Assembly (NCBI GenBank): GCA_001599935.1
Contig: BCIJ01000002.1
Coordinates: 704,783 to 768,782 of the forward strand
Origin: Holtermannia corniformis
Lineage: Eukaryota; Basidiomycota; Tremellomycetes; Holtermanniales
DNA: 64,000 nucleotides
Reading direction: 5' to 3'
Shown here: one piece after another, positions 1 through 13,148 of the stretch
How positions within the stretch are numbered: the first letter of the stretch is position 1
Layout: every line of letters starts with the position of its first letter
Notes under the pieces: generated by a model
The model's database searches: none
What the model saw: only the letters and a program-made list of their open reading frames with translations
What the model was told of the DNA's origin: nothing
Program-made: the position numbers and the translations under genes

Positions 1-2
1 AA

Positions 3-1313
3 CGGCAGCCATTGCCGCTACCCCCGCCTCTGCCGATCCAGGCGTATCCGGAGCACTACACGTACCCGCTCGGGGACGCCTTGTCAGCGGATCGTCAAGA
101 GTGGGAGATGCCGAGCGCCGGGGATGATGCGCAAGACTATTCTGCGCTCTTGCCTGTGGCCGAAGAGGCGGCGTATTTCGAACCGCCGTTCGAGCCATCG
201 ACAGCGCCTGTACTCGAAGACGTGCCGGTCCCGACCGCAGCCGTGGCCGAAGATGCAGCGGCCGCCGAGAGCCTGTTGATCATGCAGAGCAGTCCACTCA
301 AAGCCAGTCCCGAATCCAAACCGGTCGAACTCCAACCTGCGATCGAGCTCCAAGCGGACACGCACGAGGCCGCACCGGATCGGCGCGCGGCAAAGGATCT
401 GTTCGTCTCGGCCGGTGTGCGCGGCTCATCGCCCATCTGCTCGCCGTTTGCCGTTGATAAACGGCGGACGAGCTTGTCGTCGTCGGGTGGCGACGAGACG
501 CCGGCGGACGGGGACCGAGGGCAAGAGATGAAGCCGTTGAGATATGTGCCGCCACGGGCTGATACGACGCCGACGCCGCTCCGCAAGGTGTTTGGGCAAA
601 GCGCTGGCGCTGGGATCGAGCGCCGATCCCGGATCGGCACGAGCGGGCTGAAACCGTCTGTGCGGCGGACGAGCGTGTCGGACCACGATATCGATGATCC
701 GTTCTGTCCGCCTGGCCTGGCATCGAGTTCGCGCGGGGCACCCTCGAGTTCTGCAAAGACTCGCGATAGCCCCATGACGCCTTTGACGCCCAACAACGCC
801 CTGCTCAACAGTCGGTCGCATGTGCTCAATCGCCTCCCGCCACCGCCGTTTCCCCGGAACGCGTGGGCCGCGAGCGCGCACGGTAAAGACGGCAACCCAA
901 CGCCCTCAAAGTTCTTCTCGTCCAATACGCTCCCCTCGCTCCCTACGCCGCTGCAGAAATCCACGACGGCAGACTACCGCACGCTGACGCAGACGCCGTT
1001 CATGCGCCCGACGCCGTCTCGAACCCCACGGTTCGGTCACCCGTCTTCGCCGCACATCTGGCAGCTCTCGTCACCCAACGGTCTGAGCCTGACCCACAGC
1101 CTCGGCCTCGCGCCATCTGCTCCACCGCCGGAAACGCCAGGGTGGGCAGACATGGTCTCTGGTGGCCGGGACACGCCCGATGGCAGACTGGTCGCGATGG
1201 TGAATAAGAAGAGGAAGAGGGAGATCCCGACGAGCGCAGAGAGGGGACGCCGAGGGTCCATTGCGGATCTGGTGGGCAGACGGGATGAGAACTGGCCAGG
1301 ATCGGATGATTAA
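3..1313 (+). CDS. C-terminal part of a Ser/Pro-rich, possibly nuclear protein (5' partial)
   Basis: The frame is open from the window edge to a TAA at 1311-1313, so this is the 3' part of a larger gene of at least 436 codons. The sequence is low in complexity and rich in Ser, Pro and Thr. It has many SP/TP dipeptides (for example SPMTPLTP and TPSRTPRFGHPSSP), which are candidate sites for proline-directed kinases. A basic patch KKRKR near the C-terminus looks like a nuclear localisation signal. No catalytic domain is visible. Phospho-site-rich tails of this kind are common in fungal transcription factors such as the fork-head family, but the diagnostic domain would lie upstream of the window, so that identity is only a guess. 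Confidence 0.7.
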   Translation, partial: RQPLPLPPPLPIQAYPEHYTYPLGDALSADRQEWEMPSAGDDAQDYSALLPVAEEAAYFEPPFEPSTAPVLEDVPVPTAAVAEDAAAAESLLIMQSSPLKASPESKPVELQPAIELQADTHEAAPDRRAAKDLFVSAGVRGSSPICSPFAVDKRRTSLSSSGGDETPADGDRGQEMKPLRYVPPRADTTPTPLRKVFGQSAGAGIERRSRIGTSGLKPSVRRTSVSDHDIDDPFCPPGLASSSRGAPSSSAKTRDSPMTPLTPNNALLNSRSHVLNRLPPPPFPRNAWAASAHGKDGNPTPSKFFSSNTLPSLPTPLQKSTTADYRTLTQTPFMRPTPSRTPRFGHPSSPHIWQLSSPNGLSLTHSLGLAPSAPPPETPGWADMVSGGRDTPDGRLVAMVNKKRKREIPTSAERGRRGSIADLVGRRDENWPGSDD

Positions 1314-1492
1314 CGTCTGGCTGGTTCTGTGTAGATTCGCATGTATGGATTGGCGCTGTGGAATTCCCAAACGTGCTGACACGACCAAACGAGATCAGCA
1401 TCTCGCGGCGTGCAGTCTGAGTACGACCACCATGTCGAATCCAGAGCGAGAGCAAGCTGTCAAGCACCAAGTTCAACCTCTGTCCCTCTGAC

Positions 1493-2173
1493 ATGGACAA
1501 AGAGTACGAGTTTGAGATTGTCTCGGGCGATGGCGTCTCGTTCGTTGTCGATGTCCGTTTCTCCAAGTCAAATCGCAAGAGTCAACGCCCGTTTGCTGTC
1601 ACCCTCACAAGCTGATCTCGCACAGGGCCGTGCTACGACATGATCGACACGGGCTCTGAACAGAGGGGGATCGAACTCGCAGACTTTGATGCGTCCACGC
1701 TGCATCTCTGGTTACGATACGAACACTGCTTGAGCGACCTCGCGCTGTGCAAAGCTGCGACGCCGGAAGTCTACGCCGTGCTCTACTTTGCGCACCGATA
1801 CGAGTGCTCAAACGCGTATCAGTTTTTCCTGGCGTTTGTTCGGCGCGTACTGGACGACTGGGTGGACCCGACGCTACGCCCAGACGCCTGGCAGGCGTGT
1901 ACGATCGCGACCAAGCTCGATGAGGCCGAGCTGGCAGTGATGATTGTCCGCAAGCTGCATCGTCATGTGTGGTCGGACAGCGAGCAGACCCAACTGAGCG
2001 TGTTTGATGCACGCGAGTGGCCCAGCCAAAGGTCCGATGTGATACCACTTCGCTATCAGCTCGCTCTGCTTCGCGCTTGCTACCACAAGCAACCGCTTGG
2101 CCTTGACAAGGAAGTCTGGACACGGGTAGCGAACGACTTTGAGGCCGAGCTGGAGCGTACTGGACGGGAATGA
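1493..2173 (+). CDS. Divergent BTB/POZ-like protein, one intron
   Basis: The start at 1493 opens with a segment containing YEFEIVSGDG and SFVVDV, which resembles the start of a BTB/POZ fold (the SDVTFVV-like strand). A 69-nt intron (1557-1625, donor GTTTCT, acceptor GCACAG) keeps the phase and removes an in-frame stop. The second exon reads through alpha-helical sequence (FDASTLHLWLRYEH, LYFAHRYECSNAYQFFLAFV) that matches the BTB C-terminal and BACK-like pattern of fungal BTB proteins. The total is about 200 residues. Fungal BTB proteins of this size are usually of unknown function. Neither the start nor the donor is a strong match, so the 5' end could change. The stop is TGA. Confidence 0.5.
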
Positions 2174-2411
2174 GAGCGACGTTGTCAGAGGGTGTTTGTA
2201 CCATGCAGGACTGCCTGAACGCCTTGAGCGCACCGTATCGCTCGAGATGCATAGCTGAGTGAACGGTGCTGATCCCGAATCGCCACTTTGGGTGCACGCG
2301 CCGTCGACCGCCGCCGCCAGCACCGAGAGCTCCAGAGGTGACATTGGCAGCTTGTGACCGACAAGAATCCCACCGACAGCCTCAGTGTAGCCTACAACAG
2401 CACACGCGAGC

Positions 2412-5400
2412 ATGTCCGAGCCCGCAGTGGTCGTCGCTGCCGAGCCGCACGAGCTCGAAAAAGCAACCGAGCTCGCACCCGCCGTCGACTCGCAGCCGCC
2501 CACGCCGCCGTCGAAACCGTCCTCGGAGCGGGCGAGGGAGGACGTGCTGGATCCAGATGTGGTAGAGGCCCAGGCGAAACCACTGCCGCCGACGATCCAG
2601 ATCGATACTCCCCCACCGTTGCCTGCCAAGCAGACGTCTGTCGAGGTGGCCGACACCAATGGGCTTAGCAGTGCATCCAGGGAGAGCTTTACCGAGGTGG
2701 ATCTGCGGTCGAGAAGTGGCACGCCGGCTGTGGTGATCGAGGAGGATGAGACCAGCCTCGAGCAGCCGCGACCCCAGCGCTCGTTCGCCCCGCCAGAGCC
2801 AGCAGAGAGTTCACGCAGCCCGCCGTCGCTGACTTCTCCTCGCATCAACCGGCACTCGACTTCAACCCCGCCAGTACGAACTCCATCGAGTCGTCCAGCA
2901 TCAACCTCGTTCCACCCGAACCATGCACACTCGAGGCGGTCATCGACCGCTACCACGTTGTCCCTCTCCTCGACGTCTCACGGACCTCAACTTTCATCCA
3001 TCCTCATCACCCCACCATTGCAGCTCATCGCTCAGTCCAAAGAGGCCAAACGCAACCCAGCGTTCCTCGCCGCCGCCAACAAGGCGCTCGAGCTCTGCGG
3101 CGAGGGCAATGCCGCCTACCTGCACCCGCGTCTCATCTTCGAGCCCCTCCGGCTAGCTTGCGAGACAAAGCAGGAAAAGCTCGTCGTTACGAGCTTGGAC
3201 CTGATGGCGAAACTGATCTCGCACTCGTTCTTCTACGAGCCCTACGGGCCGCCAGCGGGCCAGCCCCCACTCGCCGACTTGATCGCACACACGATTGCTA
3301 TCAGCTATTCCGAGACATCACCAGCCGCTGTCGCTCTACAAGTCGTCAAGGCGCTCCTGGCCCTCGTGCTCTCCACCAAAATCCTCGTACACCAGTCTAG
3401 CTTGCTCAAGGCGCTCCGAACAGTCTACAACGTCTTCCTGCTCAGCTCGGACCCAACGAACCAAATGGTCGCTCAAGGTGGCCTCACCCAGATTGTCCAT
3501 CACGTCTTTGGTCGCGTTGTCCGGAAACCAGTCGAGGCGCGGAAACGTCGAGACACCCTCGGAGGCAGGGCCACGCCCAACCCCGCCGAGGCGCCTGAAA
3601 CCCCGAGTGGACACGAGACACCGCTTCCGGACAATGGGGATGAACCGGCAGAGAAGATGACGCTGTACGTCGTAGCTCATCAGCTTATCGATGCGCAACT
3701 CACACCAAGCAGGGAGACTTTTGATGAACCGAATCCCAACGACAACATCCCACTGCCAGCCGATGCATCGCCCAAACTGCCTACCGAGACCATTCCGATC
3801 CCCGTGCCAGTCGCAGGTGGCGAGGCGCTCGAGTCGTCGGCGCCTGCTGTAGACAATGACGGCGAGGGCTCTTTGGACGCGGCGGGAAGGCCGATCCCGA
3901 CGGAAGAGTTGTTTGTCAAGGACGCATTCTTGGTCTTCAGAGCGCTCTGCAAGCTCTCCAAGACGCCGATGCCAGTCGAGAGGTCAGTGCACGTGCTCTT
4001 TGAACCCCGCTGATCCTCCATAGCGAACGAGACCTCAAATCGATCGATATGCGATCAAAGCTTCTATCCCTGCACCTCGTCTTGACCATCCTCAAATCCC
4101 ATTCAGACTTGTTTGTCAACCCGACCGTCACGATCCCATCGTCGTCATCCGCTGCTTCAACGCAGTTCCTGCACGCGACCAAGCAGTACCTCTGCCTCTC
4201 GCTCAGCCGGAACGCCGTCAGCCCCGTGATCCAGGTGTTTGAGCTCAGTGTCGAAATCTTCTGGCAAGTGCTCAAGGCGATGCGTGCGCAGATGAAGGTA
4301 GGTTGCGAGCCGCTACTGATCGGCACAACTGACGACGGCGCAGAAAGAGATCGAGGTCTTGCTGAACGAAATCTTCCTTCCCATCCTCGAGATGCGCCAA
4401 TCGACCGTGCGCCAGAAATCGCTCCTGCTCAACGTCTTCATTCGGCTCTGTCAGGACCCTCAAGCACTCGTCGAGATCTACATCAATTATGACTGCGACC
4501 GGGCCGCGCTCGAAAACATTTACGAGCGGCTGATGAACATCATCTCCAAGATTGGACAGACGCATTTCGCACCGCCGAGCAAGGACGAGCTGCAGCAGAA
4601 TTCAAAGCATGCCACGGCGTCGGGCGCTGCTGGTGGGCCGTCGATCCCACCATCACTTAGCACTTCGGCCATGGAGGGCTCTCACTCGGCTCTATACGCC
4701 GGACTATCGCCAGAGGTCAAACTGCGCAGGCAGTCACTCGAGTGCCTCGTCGAGACGCTCAAGTCGCTCGTCGTATGGTCGAGCGCTGGGCGGAACGTAG
4801 GTGACGAGAACGCGGCTAGAGCGAGCGAAGATGGTGGACCTGGACGGCCGTACGCTGCCGGTGGTAGCTTGAGCATTGCCCCGAGCTCATCCACGGCCGT
4901 CGACAATCTCGAGCCGTCGCTCCCGACTTCTCGCTCGGGGTCGGTATCAGCCCAGGGCTCCAACGGTGTATCGACGCCCGAACCCGAGGTAGAGGATGAC
5001 GTCGGTCGCTTCGAGTCGGCAAAGCAGCGCAAGACGAATCTGCTCGAAGGCGTCAAGAAGTTCAACTTCAAGCCAAAGAGGGTGAGTGGCTTGCTGTCAC
5101 CGCGTTGCTGATCGGCTAGGGCGTCCAATACCTGATCGAACATGGATTCATCAAAAGTGCTGCGCCGGCCGATGTGGCCCGCTTCTTGCTGCAGGCGGAC
5201 GGGCTCAACAAGGCTGCCATCGGCGAGTACCTTGGCGAGGGGTGAGTCTCCATACGCAATCCAGAATCTGCGCTAAGCGTCGCAGTGACGAGAGCAACAT
5301 TGCCACAATGCACGCTTTCGTCGACATGCTCGACTTTGCCGGTCTCAACTTTACCGACGCCGTTCGACTGTATCTGCAATCGTTCCGACTACCGGGCGAG

Positions 5401-8400
5401 GCGCAAAAGATTGATCGCTTCGTGCTCAAGTTTGCCGAGCGGTATATCGCCGGCAACCCCCAGACCGAGTTTGCCAACGCCGACACGGCCTATGTGCTTG
5501 CGTTCTCTGTCATCATGCTCAACACCGACGCACACAACAAGAACATGAAACAGAGGCGCATGTCCAAAGCCGAGTTTGTCAAGAACAACCGCGGTATCAA
5601 TGACGGCAAGGACCTGCCCGAGGAGTTTTTGGGCGAAATCTACGACGAGATTCAGGGCAATGAGATCAAGCTCAAGGACGAGGTCGAGTTGCCAGCAGCG
5701 CAGCCTGCCGCTGGGCTGGCTGGGACTTTGGCTAATGTTGGGCGGGATCTGCAGCGCGAGGCGTACGTCGTACAGTCGGAGGGCATGGCCAACAAGACCG
5801 AGGCCCTCTTCAAGTCGATGGTGCGGCAACAGCGACGCGGCGTCGTACGACCGACCGACCACTTTTACAGCGCATCGCGCCTCGAGCACGTCCGCTTCAT
5901 GTTTGAAGTCGCGTGGATGCCATTCCTTGCAGGCATCTCGGCTCCCATGCAGGAGTCGGATGAGCTCGAAGTCGTCTTGCTATGTCTCGAGGGTTTCAAA
6001 GCCGCCATCAAGATTGTCTCGCTCTTCGACCTTGAGCTTGAGCGCAATGCGTTTGTCACGACCCTGGCCAAGTTTACCTTTCTTAACAACCTAGGCGAGA
6101 TGAAGACAAAAAACGTCGAGGCGATCAAGGCTCTGCTCGACATTGCCATCTCGGACGGAAATAACCTCAAGGGCTCGTGGAAGGAGGTCTTGACGTGTGT
6201 CAGCCAACTGGAGCGCATGCAGCTCATTTCAAACGGGATGGATGTACCGGACCTGAACCGGCGAGAGTGAGTAGGACGTGCTTGCAGGTGCAAGCTTACA
6301 GCCTCAGTTCCGGCGTTGCCGGTCGCAAGGCGACGACGCGACGACGAGCACCTGCAGATGAGGTTGCGGAAGAGGGCCGATCGTCGCAAGTCACAGTCGC
6401 GGCCGACATGGTGTTCTCCACCAGCAAGCACCTGACGGGTGTAGGTTGCACGCCAACCGTCTGTTAGTGCTGACCGTTCAGGCTGCAATCGTCGACTTTG
6501 TGCAAGCGCTGAGCGAGATCTCTTGGGAGGAGATTCAGTCTTCTGGTGCTTCGACGCACCCTCGACTGTTCAGCCTGCAAAAGCTCGTCGAGATCTCGTA
6601 CTACAACATGGATCGCATCCGTCTCGAGTGGTCAAGCATCTGGGCGACGCTCGGCGAGCACTTCAACCAGGCAAGTACACCATGCTGCGGACGAACAACG
6701 CTCACGCCACCAGGTCTGTTGCCACAACAACCCCAATGTCAGCTTTTTCGCGCTGGATGCGCTGAGGCAGCTTGCCATGAACTTTTTGGAAAAGGAAGAG
6801 CTGTCTGGATTCCGCTTTCAGAAAGAGTTCCTGAAGCCTTTCGAGTACACGATGGTACACAACATGAACTCGGATGCGCGCGAGATGGTGCGTACGGAGT
6901 CTAAGAGGACACCACTGACACCACCAGGTCCTGCAATGTCTGCAACAAATGCTTCAAGCAAGAGTGCAAAACTTGCGATCCGGTTGGCACACCATGTTCA
7001 CCGTGTTCACTGCCGCGTCAAAGGTTCTGACCGGTATGTCCACCCTGCTCGCTCCGGCAGACGCTCACCCAGTCAGAACGCGTCGCCAACCACGCATTCG
7101 AGCTGGTCACGCTCATCTTCCGCGAGCACTTTGCCCTCGTCGTGCGCTACGGCGCGTTTGCCGACTTTACCCGGTGCATTACCGACTTTAGCAAGGTGAC
7201 CAAGTTTCAGAAAATCAGCTTGCAGGCGATCGAGATGCTGCGCGGTGTCGTGCCAAAGATGCTTCAGTGCCCCGAGTGCGCACTGCCCGCGCCCGGGGCC
7301 GAGGACAAGCCGTCGGCAAATGGCAAGACGGCGGTCGACGACCCGATGGGCAAGTACTGGTTCCCCGTTCTGTTCAGTTTCTACGACATTATTATGACGG
7401 GCGAAGATCTCGAGGTCCGCCGGTTGTGAGTCCTTCACCGAGCGAGGTGTAGATTCTGATCCACAGGGCGCTCGATACACTGTTCGACACGCTCAAGACG
7501 CACGGTGGTGGGTTCACCGTCGACTTTTGGGACTCGGTTTGCCAAAAGGTCCTATTCCCCATCTTTGCCGTCCTCAAGTCGACGTCGGACGTTTCGCGCT
7601 TCAGTACACAGGAAGACATGAGCGTTTGGCTCTCGACGACCATGATCACCGCGTTGCGCAACCTCGTCGCTCTGTACACGTACTACTTTGAGACGCTCGA
7701 GCGGTTCTTGGACGGGCTGCTAGAGCTCTTGTGCGCTTGCATCTGTCAAGGTCGGTCTCGGTGGCCTGTGCGGTCTGAAGACTGACTTTGGCAGAAAACG
7801 ACACGCTCGCTCGGATCGGCACGGCGTGCTTCCAGCAGCTGCTTGAGAACAATGTACGCAAGTTGAGCCCGGCCAAGTGGGAGCGCGTCGTCACGGCCTT
7901 TGTCAAGCTGTTCAAGACGACGACGGCGAACCAGCTGTTTGACGAGGCGCTTCGGGTGGAGACGGATGCGCCGGGTGATGCGCTTGATGGTGAGTTTTCG
8001 ACGTCTTCGGACGCGGCTGACGATATCTAGCGCCCGGCAACACCAATCTTGTTGCTCCCGCACCGCTCACGCCCGTTGATATCAACGGGACCCAACCGCC
8101 TACCTACAACGGCGCCGTGACAGCGTCGGAACGGCGGCGCGCGTTCAAGCAGATCATTGTCAAGTGTGTCTTGCAGCTGCTGCTGATTGAGACGACGCAC
8201 GAGTTGCTGCAAAACGACGACGTGTACAACACGATCCCAGCCGAACACCTCTTGCGCTTCATGGGCGTTCTCGACGACAGCTACCAGTTTGCGCGAAAGT
8301 TTAACGCCGACAAGGAGTTGCGCGTCGCATTGTGGAAAGTCGGTGAGTCGGACTGTGAGGCGGACGAGGCAGATGCTGACTCGCGTAGGTTTCATGAAGC

Positions 8401-8893
8401 AGCTGCCCAATCTGTTGAAGCAAGAGTCGAGCAGTGCGGCGACGCTCGTGAATGTGCTGCTGCGGATGTACCAGGACGCGCGGCCCGAGCACCGGGCGAC
8501 TAGGAGTGGAGTGCTTGACCGCTTTGTCCCGTAGGTGGTGTTTGCCGGTCGTCGGATCCAAGCTGACAGTCGCAGCCTGGGCAGCGACATTATCCGCGAC
8601 TTCAACGCGATCGAGGTCGAGACGCAACCGCGCAACGTTGCGGCGTGGACGCCAGTGGTCGCCGAGGTGCTGCAGGGCTGCGTCGGGTTTGAAGACGATG
8701 CGGTGCGTGTTCTGTCCGTGTCTGCGCTCGATGCTGACCTGTACAGTTTTCAACGCACCTGGCGACGCTGTACCCGCTCGTGACCGAGCTACTGGGCCGC
8801 GAGATGCAGCCCGAGATGCGGCAGAGCGTTCAAGCGTTCTATGCCAAAGTTGGGCGCGTGCACGGCTTGATCGCTCGGCGGGTGTCTGAGTGA
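2412..8893 (+). CDS. SEC7: SEC7/BIG-family ARF guanine-nucleotide exchange factor, 16 exons
   Basis: This is the large trans-Golgi ARF-GEF that loads Arf1 with GTP. A Ser/Pro-rich N-terminus is followed by the DCB/HUS region and then by the Sec7 domain (about 5120-5640). The Sec7 domain shows [18 protein letters not shown], the exon 4-5 joint reading YLGEGDESN, and the catalytic glutamic-finger region [11 protein letters not shown] followed by [15 protein letters not shown] repeats run to the end. Phase-consistent exons: 2412-3982, 4024-4297, 4344-5081, 5120-5241, 5286-6266, 6308-6440, 6482-6670, 6714-6887, 6928-7033, 7077-7425, 7467-7750, 7795-7989, 8031-8342, 8389-8530, 8576-8702 and 8747-8893. 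The intron at 6671-6713 has a GC donor (CAG|GCAAGT). The length, roughly 1,900-2,000 residues, is normal for the family. Confidence 0.95.
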
Positions 8894-10012
8894 GGACGGG
8901 AAGTGTTGTACATGTATAGACGCAAGCTAGATGCATGGCCGGGTGCCTCGCCAAGAGCCAAGGTTGGATGCGGTGCGGCGTCACATGCGCTGCGTTGTAT
9001 TCAGTGCTGTCGGCAGAGTGATAGCACGGCGGCAGCAAGCAGCACAGCGATCGCACAGACGATCCGGGCATCACCAGTTCAACCCAGGACCAAGCGACGT
9101 TGCGGTCGGTTTCGATGAACAGCGGCCGGTCGACCGCCCAGCGTGATGCCGGACCCGTTCGAGGTCATCTCCGTTCAGCCATGGGAGGTGGTGAGTGCCC
9201 ATCGTGTACTCTGGCTCGCTCCCTGCAGGTCTGGAGCAGTACATATGTAGTGCAGGGCTGGCTTGAGCGGTGCATCATCCTCGTCAATGTCAATGTCTAT
9301 CACGACGCGGAGTGGCTGCAACGCCTGCTCCGAGTGTCAACCCAGCACCCGTCGTGATCTCGGTCCCGTCTTTGCTTGTCCTTCAGGGCGATGAAAGCGG
9401 TGACCCTGATTGAAAGCACCGGTTCCCGACTGCCGCATTCAGGTTTTCAGATCGCCGTCAGCTCGGCGGCGGCGGCGTCGGCGGCGGCGAGTGATCAGCA
9501 GCTGCAGGATTGCTGCTCTCATTGCTGCATACACGATCAGTTGAGCAGCAGAGTGGACAGCTGCAATCCGTTCGCTTGTGCCTGGCAACCCGCCCGGGCC
9601 ATTGTTGACGGCCAGACTGCTAGAGAGTGATCAAACGACGACGACGGCGGTGCAGACGACGAGGTGATTGCTGCTGGGCACCGGCAGTGACAAGACTCGG
9701 TAGTGGTGCGTGTGCATGACGACGGAATGAGACTGTGCGCGTGGGTTCAGCTCGTGCTCGAGCCGCTTCTCCTTCTCCTTTGTCACTGCGCTCGCAGCAG
9801 ACTAGCACGGGATGGCAGCCGTATCCCACATCGGAACAAGCAGCCCTAAGCTTGTCGGCTCGCTTGTTGCGCCAGCAATCTGCTCGACCGATGGCCAAGG
9901 CCGCTCAGTCTTGGCATTTCGCTCGATCACTCGGGAAGCCTTTCCGCAGCTCCTTTCTCCCTCGTCCCTTTCATCCCATCAATCGCTGACCAGATACTCT
10001 CCTTGTCTATAG
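8894..10012 (+). other. Region between SEC7 and the next gene; possible 5' exon at 9146-9190
   Basis: No convincing complete gene is seen. A short reading frame starts with ATG at 9146 (MPDPFEVISVQPWEV) and meets a GTGAGT donor at 9191. Spliced to the acceptor at 9228 it would give a peptide of about 57 residues. Spliced in the same phase to the acceptor at 10012 it would give a sensible N-terminus for the downstream gene, at the cost of an 822-nt intron. Either choice needs transcript evidence. The stretch at 9466-9490 holds a GGC/GCG trinucleotide run. Confidence 0.3.
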
Positions 10013-12904
10013 CAACAAAGCCCTCCCGCCGTCGACACTGCCGATCCGTTTGACGCACTAGCCAAACGACGCGGATCCCACCACTCGCACTCGCGCTCGC
10101 TCTCGGCTTGGACCCAAAACGACCTCGAACGTAGGTTGAGTCCAGATTCGGATTCCCCTCCGCCCGCGTGGAGACGCAAGCAGTCGTTCGTTCAGCGAGA
10201 TCAGCTTTTACGCCAAGCTTCACCCCAGCAGCTCCAGTCGGCTGCGAGTCGGATCCGACCGCAGATCACCCCCGCACCGCCATCGCGCCGTTCGCAGCGC
10301 AATAGCCTCATGATGACATCGACCATGCCTGGCCAGGTGTACGAGACCCCGACTTCGTCCTCATCCTCGCTCCCTCTTCACCCTCCTCAGCCGGCCTTTC
10401 TCTCCGGTTCGGCATCGTCTTCACCCCGCAGCTCGCGCTACATCCAAGGCCAGTCGTCCGAAGACTTGTGGTCTCTGGGCAGTGGCCAGCTCGACCGCAG
10501 TAATCCCGATCGATTCAGTGACGAGACACCGCTTCAAACGGCTCGGAGATTCAGCAGGCGCGTCGAGTCGCGCCACGCAAGTGACAACTGGCAGGCTGGG
10601 CTTCCGACCGAGATGATCTGTCAGTAGCGTTTGTGCGATTCACCTCGAGCTGACTCCATCCAGGGCCGGAACAACCACCCGAGGAAGACTACTACCCGAT
10701 CAAGACGCGCAACAAGTCGGTCACGTCGATTCCCTCTCTCTCGCGCAGGTCCTCAAAGGCATCCCTCGCCAACAAGATCAGCCGCAAGAGCTCTGGCGGG
10801 ACCCTGAACCCACTGGCCATGACCACCTCGCCCCCGGTCCACTCTAAATCCAAATCCAAGATGAAGGCCGCATCCTCTCCGAGCTCCCCGACGTCCCCAC
10901 ACAGCGAGCTTGGCGGTGCCAACGGTCATTCCCGCGCCGCGTCCGTCGCGCTCTCATCAGCCCACTCGTCCTCGACTTCGTTGGCTATGCCCGGCCAGAA
11001 TCAAAGTCGGGGCAGTAGACCGCCCTCGGCCTACTACTCGCGCGATTTCCTGGGTTCTCTGGCGCCGCGAGAGGGCGGGTACGCGATCGCGGCGCAGATT
11101 GCAAGTGCGAGCGGCAGCATGAACGATTCGAGACGGAAGAGCTATGTCGAAGGCGCGGGGGGGCTCAGCTTGGACCGTGATCCGAGGCGGGCGCCGGTTG
11201 CGAAAAGCGGTGGAATGGGACGATGGAGTCTGGATGGAGGCGAGGTGTGTCCCTCGAGCCCCGTGCTGATGATCAACTGACATATTCTAGCAATACCTCG
11301 GGCCACGGATCAGTCCCTATGCCTCGCGCTCCGCTTCGTCTGACCAGTCGATCAATACGAGCTCGAATCTATCCACCCAGCCACCCATCACCTCGACCCC
11401 GGCCTACTCGCCCGACGCAGACACCGAGTCTGCTCCGATCGAGACACTGTCTACGCCGATCGATACTCCGATTGACGATCCGTCGATCGCAGACACGACC
11501 GACTCACTGGCACTGCCCGCTGGAGCTCGAGAACCGGCTGGTGCCTTGGCGACACCGTCCGAGATCTTGGCCGCCGCTCCAGTCAAAGCGCCAAGCCCGC
11601 TAAGTCAAGAAACGCGACCTGCCCTGGTCGAGACTGCGCAAACAAAGCCAGCGGGTAAAAAGGAGCTGAAAGCGCAAGCCAAAGTCGAGGCGGAAACGGC
11701 CGCGCGGGAACGCGCAGAGCAGGTTCGCCAGACTGCACGCGCGCGCGCAGAGCAGATGCAGGCAGAGGCACAGCGCAAAGCGCAGGACAAGCGAGATAAG
11801 GAGGACGCCAAGAGACGAGCCAAGGAGGAAAAGAAACGGGCAAAGGACGAGGCCAAGGCTGCAAAGAAGAAGTCGGCGACAACGACTGTGCCGCCTCCAC
11901 CGATGCGTGCGACGCCGCCAAGGCAGCAGTCGTTGCCTCCAAACCCTGTGGTTGCGCCAAAGACTTTGCCGACCAGGGGTGCGACGAGCTCTCAGCCGAC
12001 GCTCAAGCCGCCGATGCAGAAGAAGCCAAGCTTTTTCGGGTCGATCCGTAAGCGCTTTGCATCGCTCGGCGGTTCGACAGAGCTCCCGCCAGTGCCACCA
12101 GTGCCCAAGCAGGTATTGACACCGTCGGAAACTTCTACGTCAACCACTGCACCTCGACAGGCACAGCCGGCGCCGGTACCAACCTTTAGAGCTACTCCGG
12201 CAGCAGCTAATGTTGATGCCGCCCCGCCGCTCCCGCCAAAGCCTCCCAGCTTGCGTTCGACATCTGGTAGTCTTGCCCGTCCACCGTCCTTACACAGCCA
12301 CCTCTCACGACAGTCATCGCACCCTTTGGTGCCATCAGCTCTCCCACCGGCCACACCTCCTAAACCTGTCACTTTTGTGCTTGCGCCAAACGTATCACCA
12401 GCTGCTATCGCTTTGCCAGTCTCACGATCGACGACACGGACCAGTTCTTCGCCCTCGCGATCGTCAGATGCGCTCAGCGAGCGGAGACCGTCGACCTCGA
12501 GCCATGCGCCCAGCTCGTACGCCAGAACGGATCAGACATCGACCGTCGACTTTCCCGTAGCTCGCTCGCCAAGCAACGCTAGCGCAACACCCCGCCGTCG
12601 TGTCTCTGGACCGCGCGCTAGGAACACTTCTATCTCGGGCTCAACGAAACGTGTCCCGCCTGCGTCAGACACCCTCCTCAGCGACCTCTCCAACTCTCCC
12701 GCAACGTCTGTCCCTTCCATCCTCGCGACGACGGTGCCATCCCCCTTCTCGTCAGCCCCGTCCTCGCAAATCGACTCTCCAGCGGCCAGCCGCGACTCAA
12801 GCGACGTCGGCCATCAAAAGCCCGAGCAGTCCACCATTCCCGATCGCGAAGACTCGGCAGAAACAATCCATTCTCGAGGTCATGCCGTAGAGGCTACAGC
12901 CTAA
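10013..12904 (+). CDS. Low-complexity Ser/Pro-rich protein with a central charged coiled coil (5' exon unresolved)
   Basis: The coding frame begins directly after an acceptor (CTATAG) at 10012; the preceding in-frame codon is a stop, so at least one upstream exon is missing from this call. Exons are 10013-10619, 10664-11244 and 11291-12904, joined by 44- and 46-nt introns that keep phase. The protein has over 900 residues. It is Ser/Pro/Thr-rich at both ends, with an Ala/Lys/Glu/Arg-rich heptad-like stretch near 11640-11880 (KAQDKRDKEDAKRR, KEEKKRAKDEAKAAKKK) that should form a long helix. A basic segment KPSFFGSIRKRFASLGG follows it. No enzyme domain is visible and I do not recognise the family. 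The retrotransposon inserts 244 bp past its stop. Confidence 0.7.
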
Positions 12905-13148
12905 ACTCCAAATAACGCGTCATCCCCTCCTGTCTCCGCATCCCTGTATAATCCAACCTCCTCGCAATCACGACACAGTCTCTCGATGGCATGCATGTCA
13001 TTTGATATCCTGATAGCCAACTGTGCAGACTGCTATTGGTCGCTTGCGTGCGCTCTAGTCCGGCACAGAGCTGCGACCAGAGATGATCCAAGGCGCGATC
13101 AAGTCGTGATTTCCCAGCTGCGCTTATCACGTAATTTCGGCCAAAGCC

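Noticed and set aside
84..964. Long open frames antisense to the Ser/Pro-rich gene
   Set aside because: GC-rich codon shadow of the real frame; no motif, start context or splice logic.
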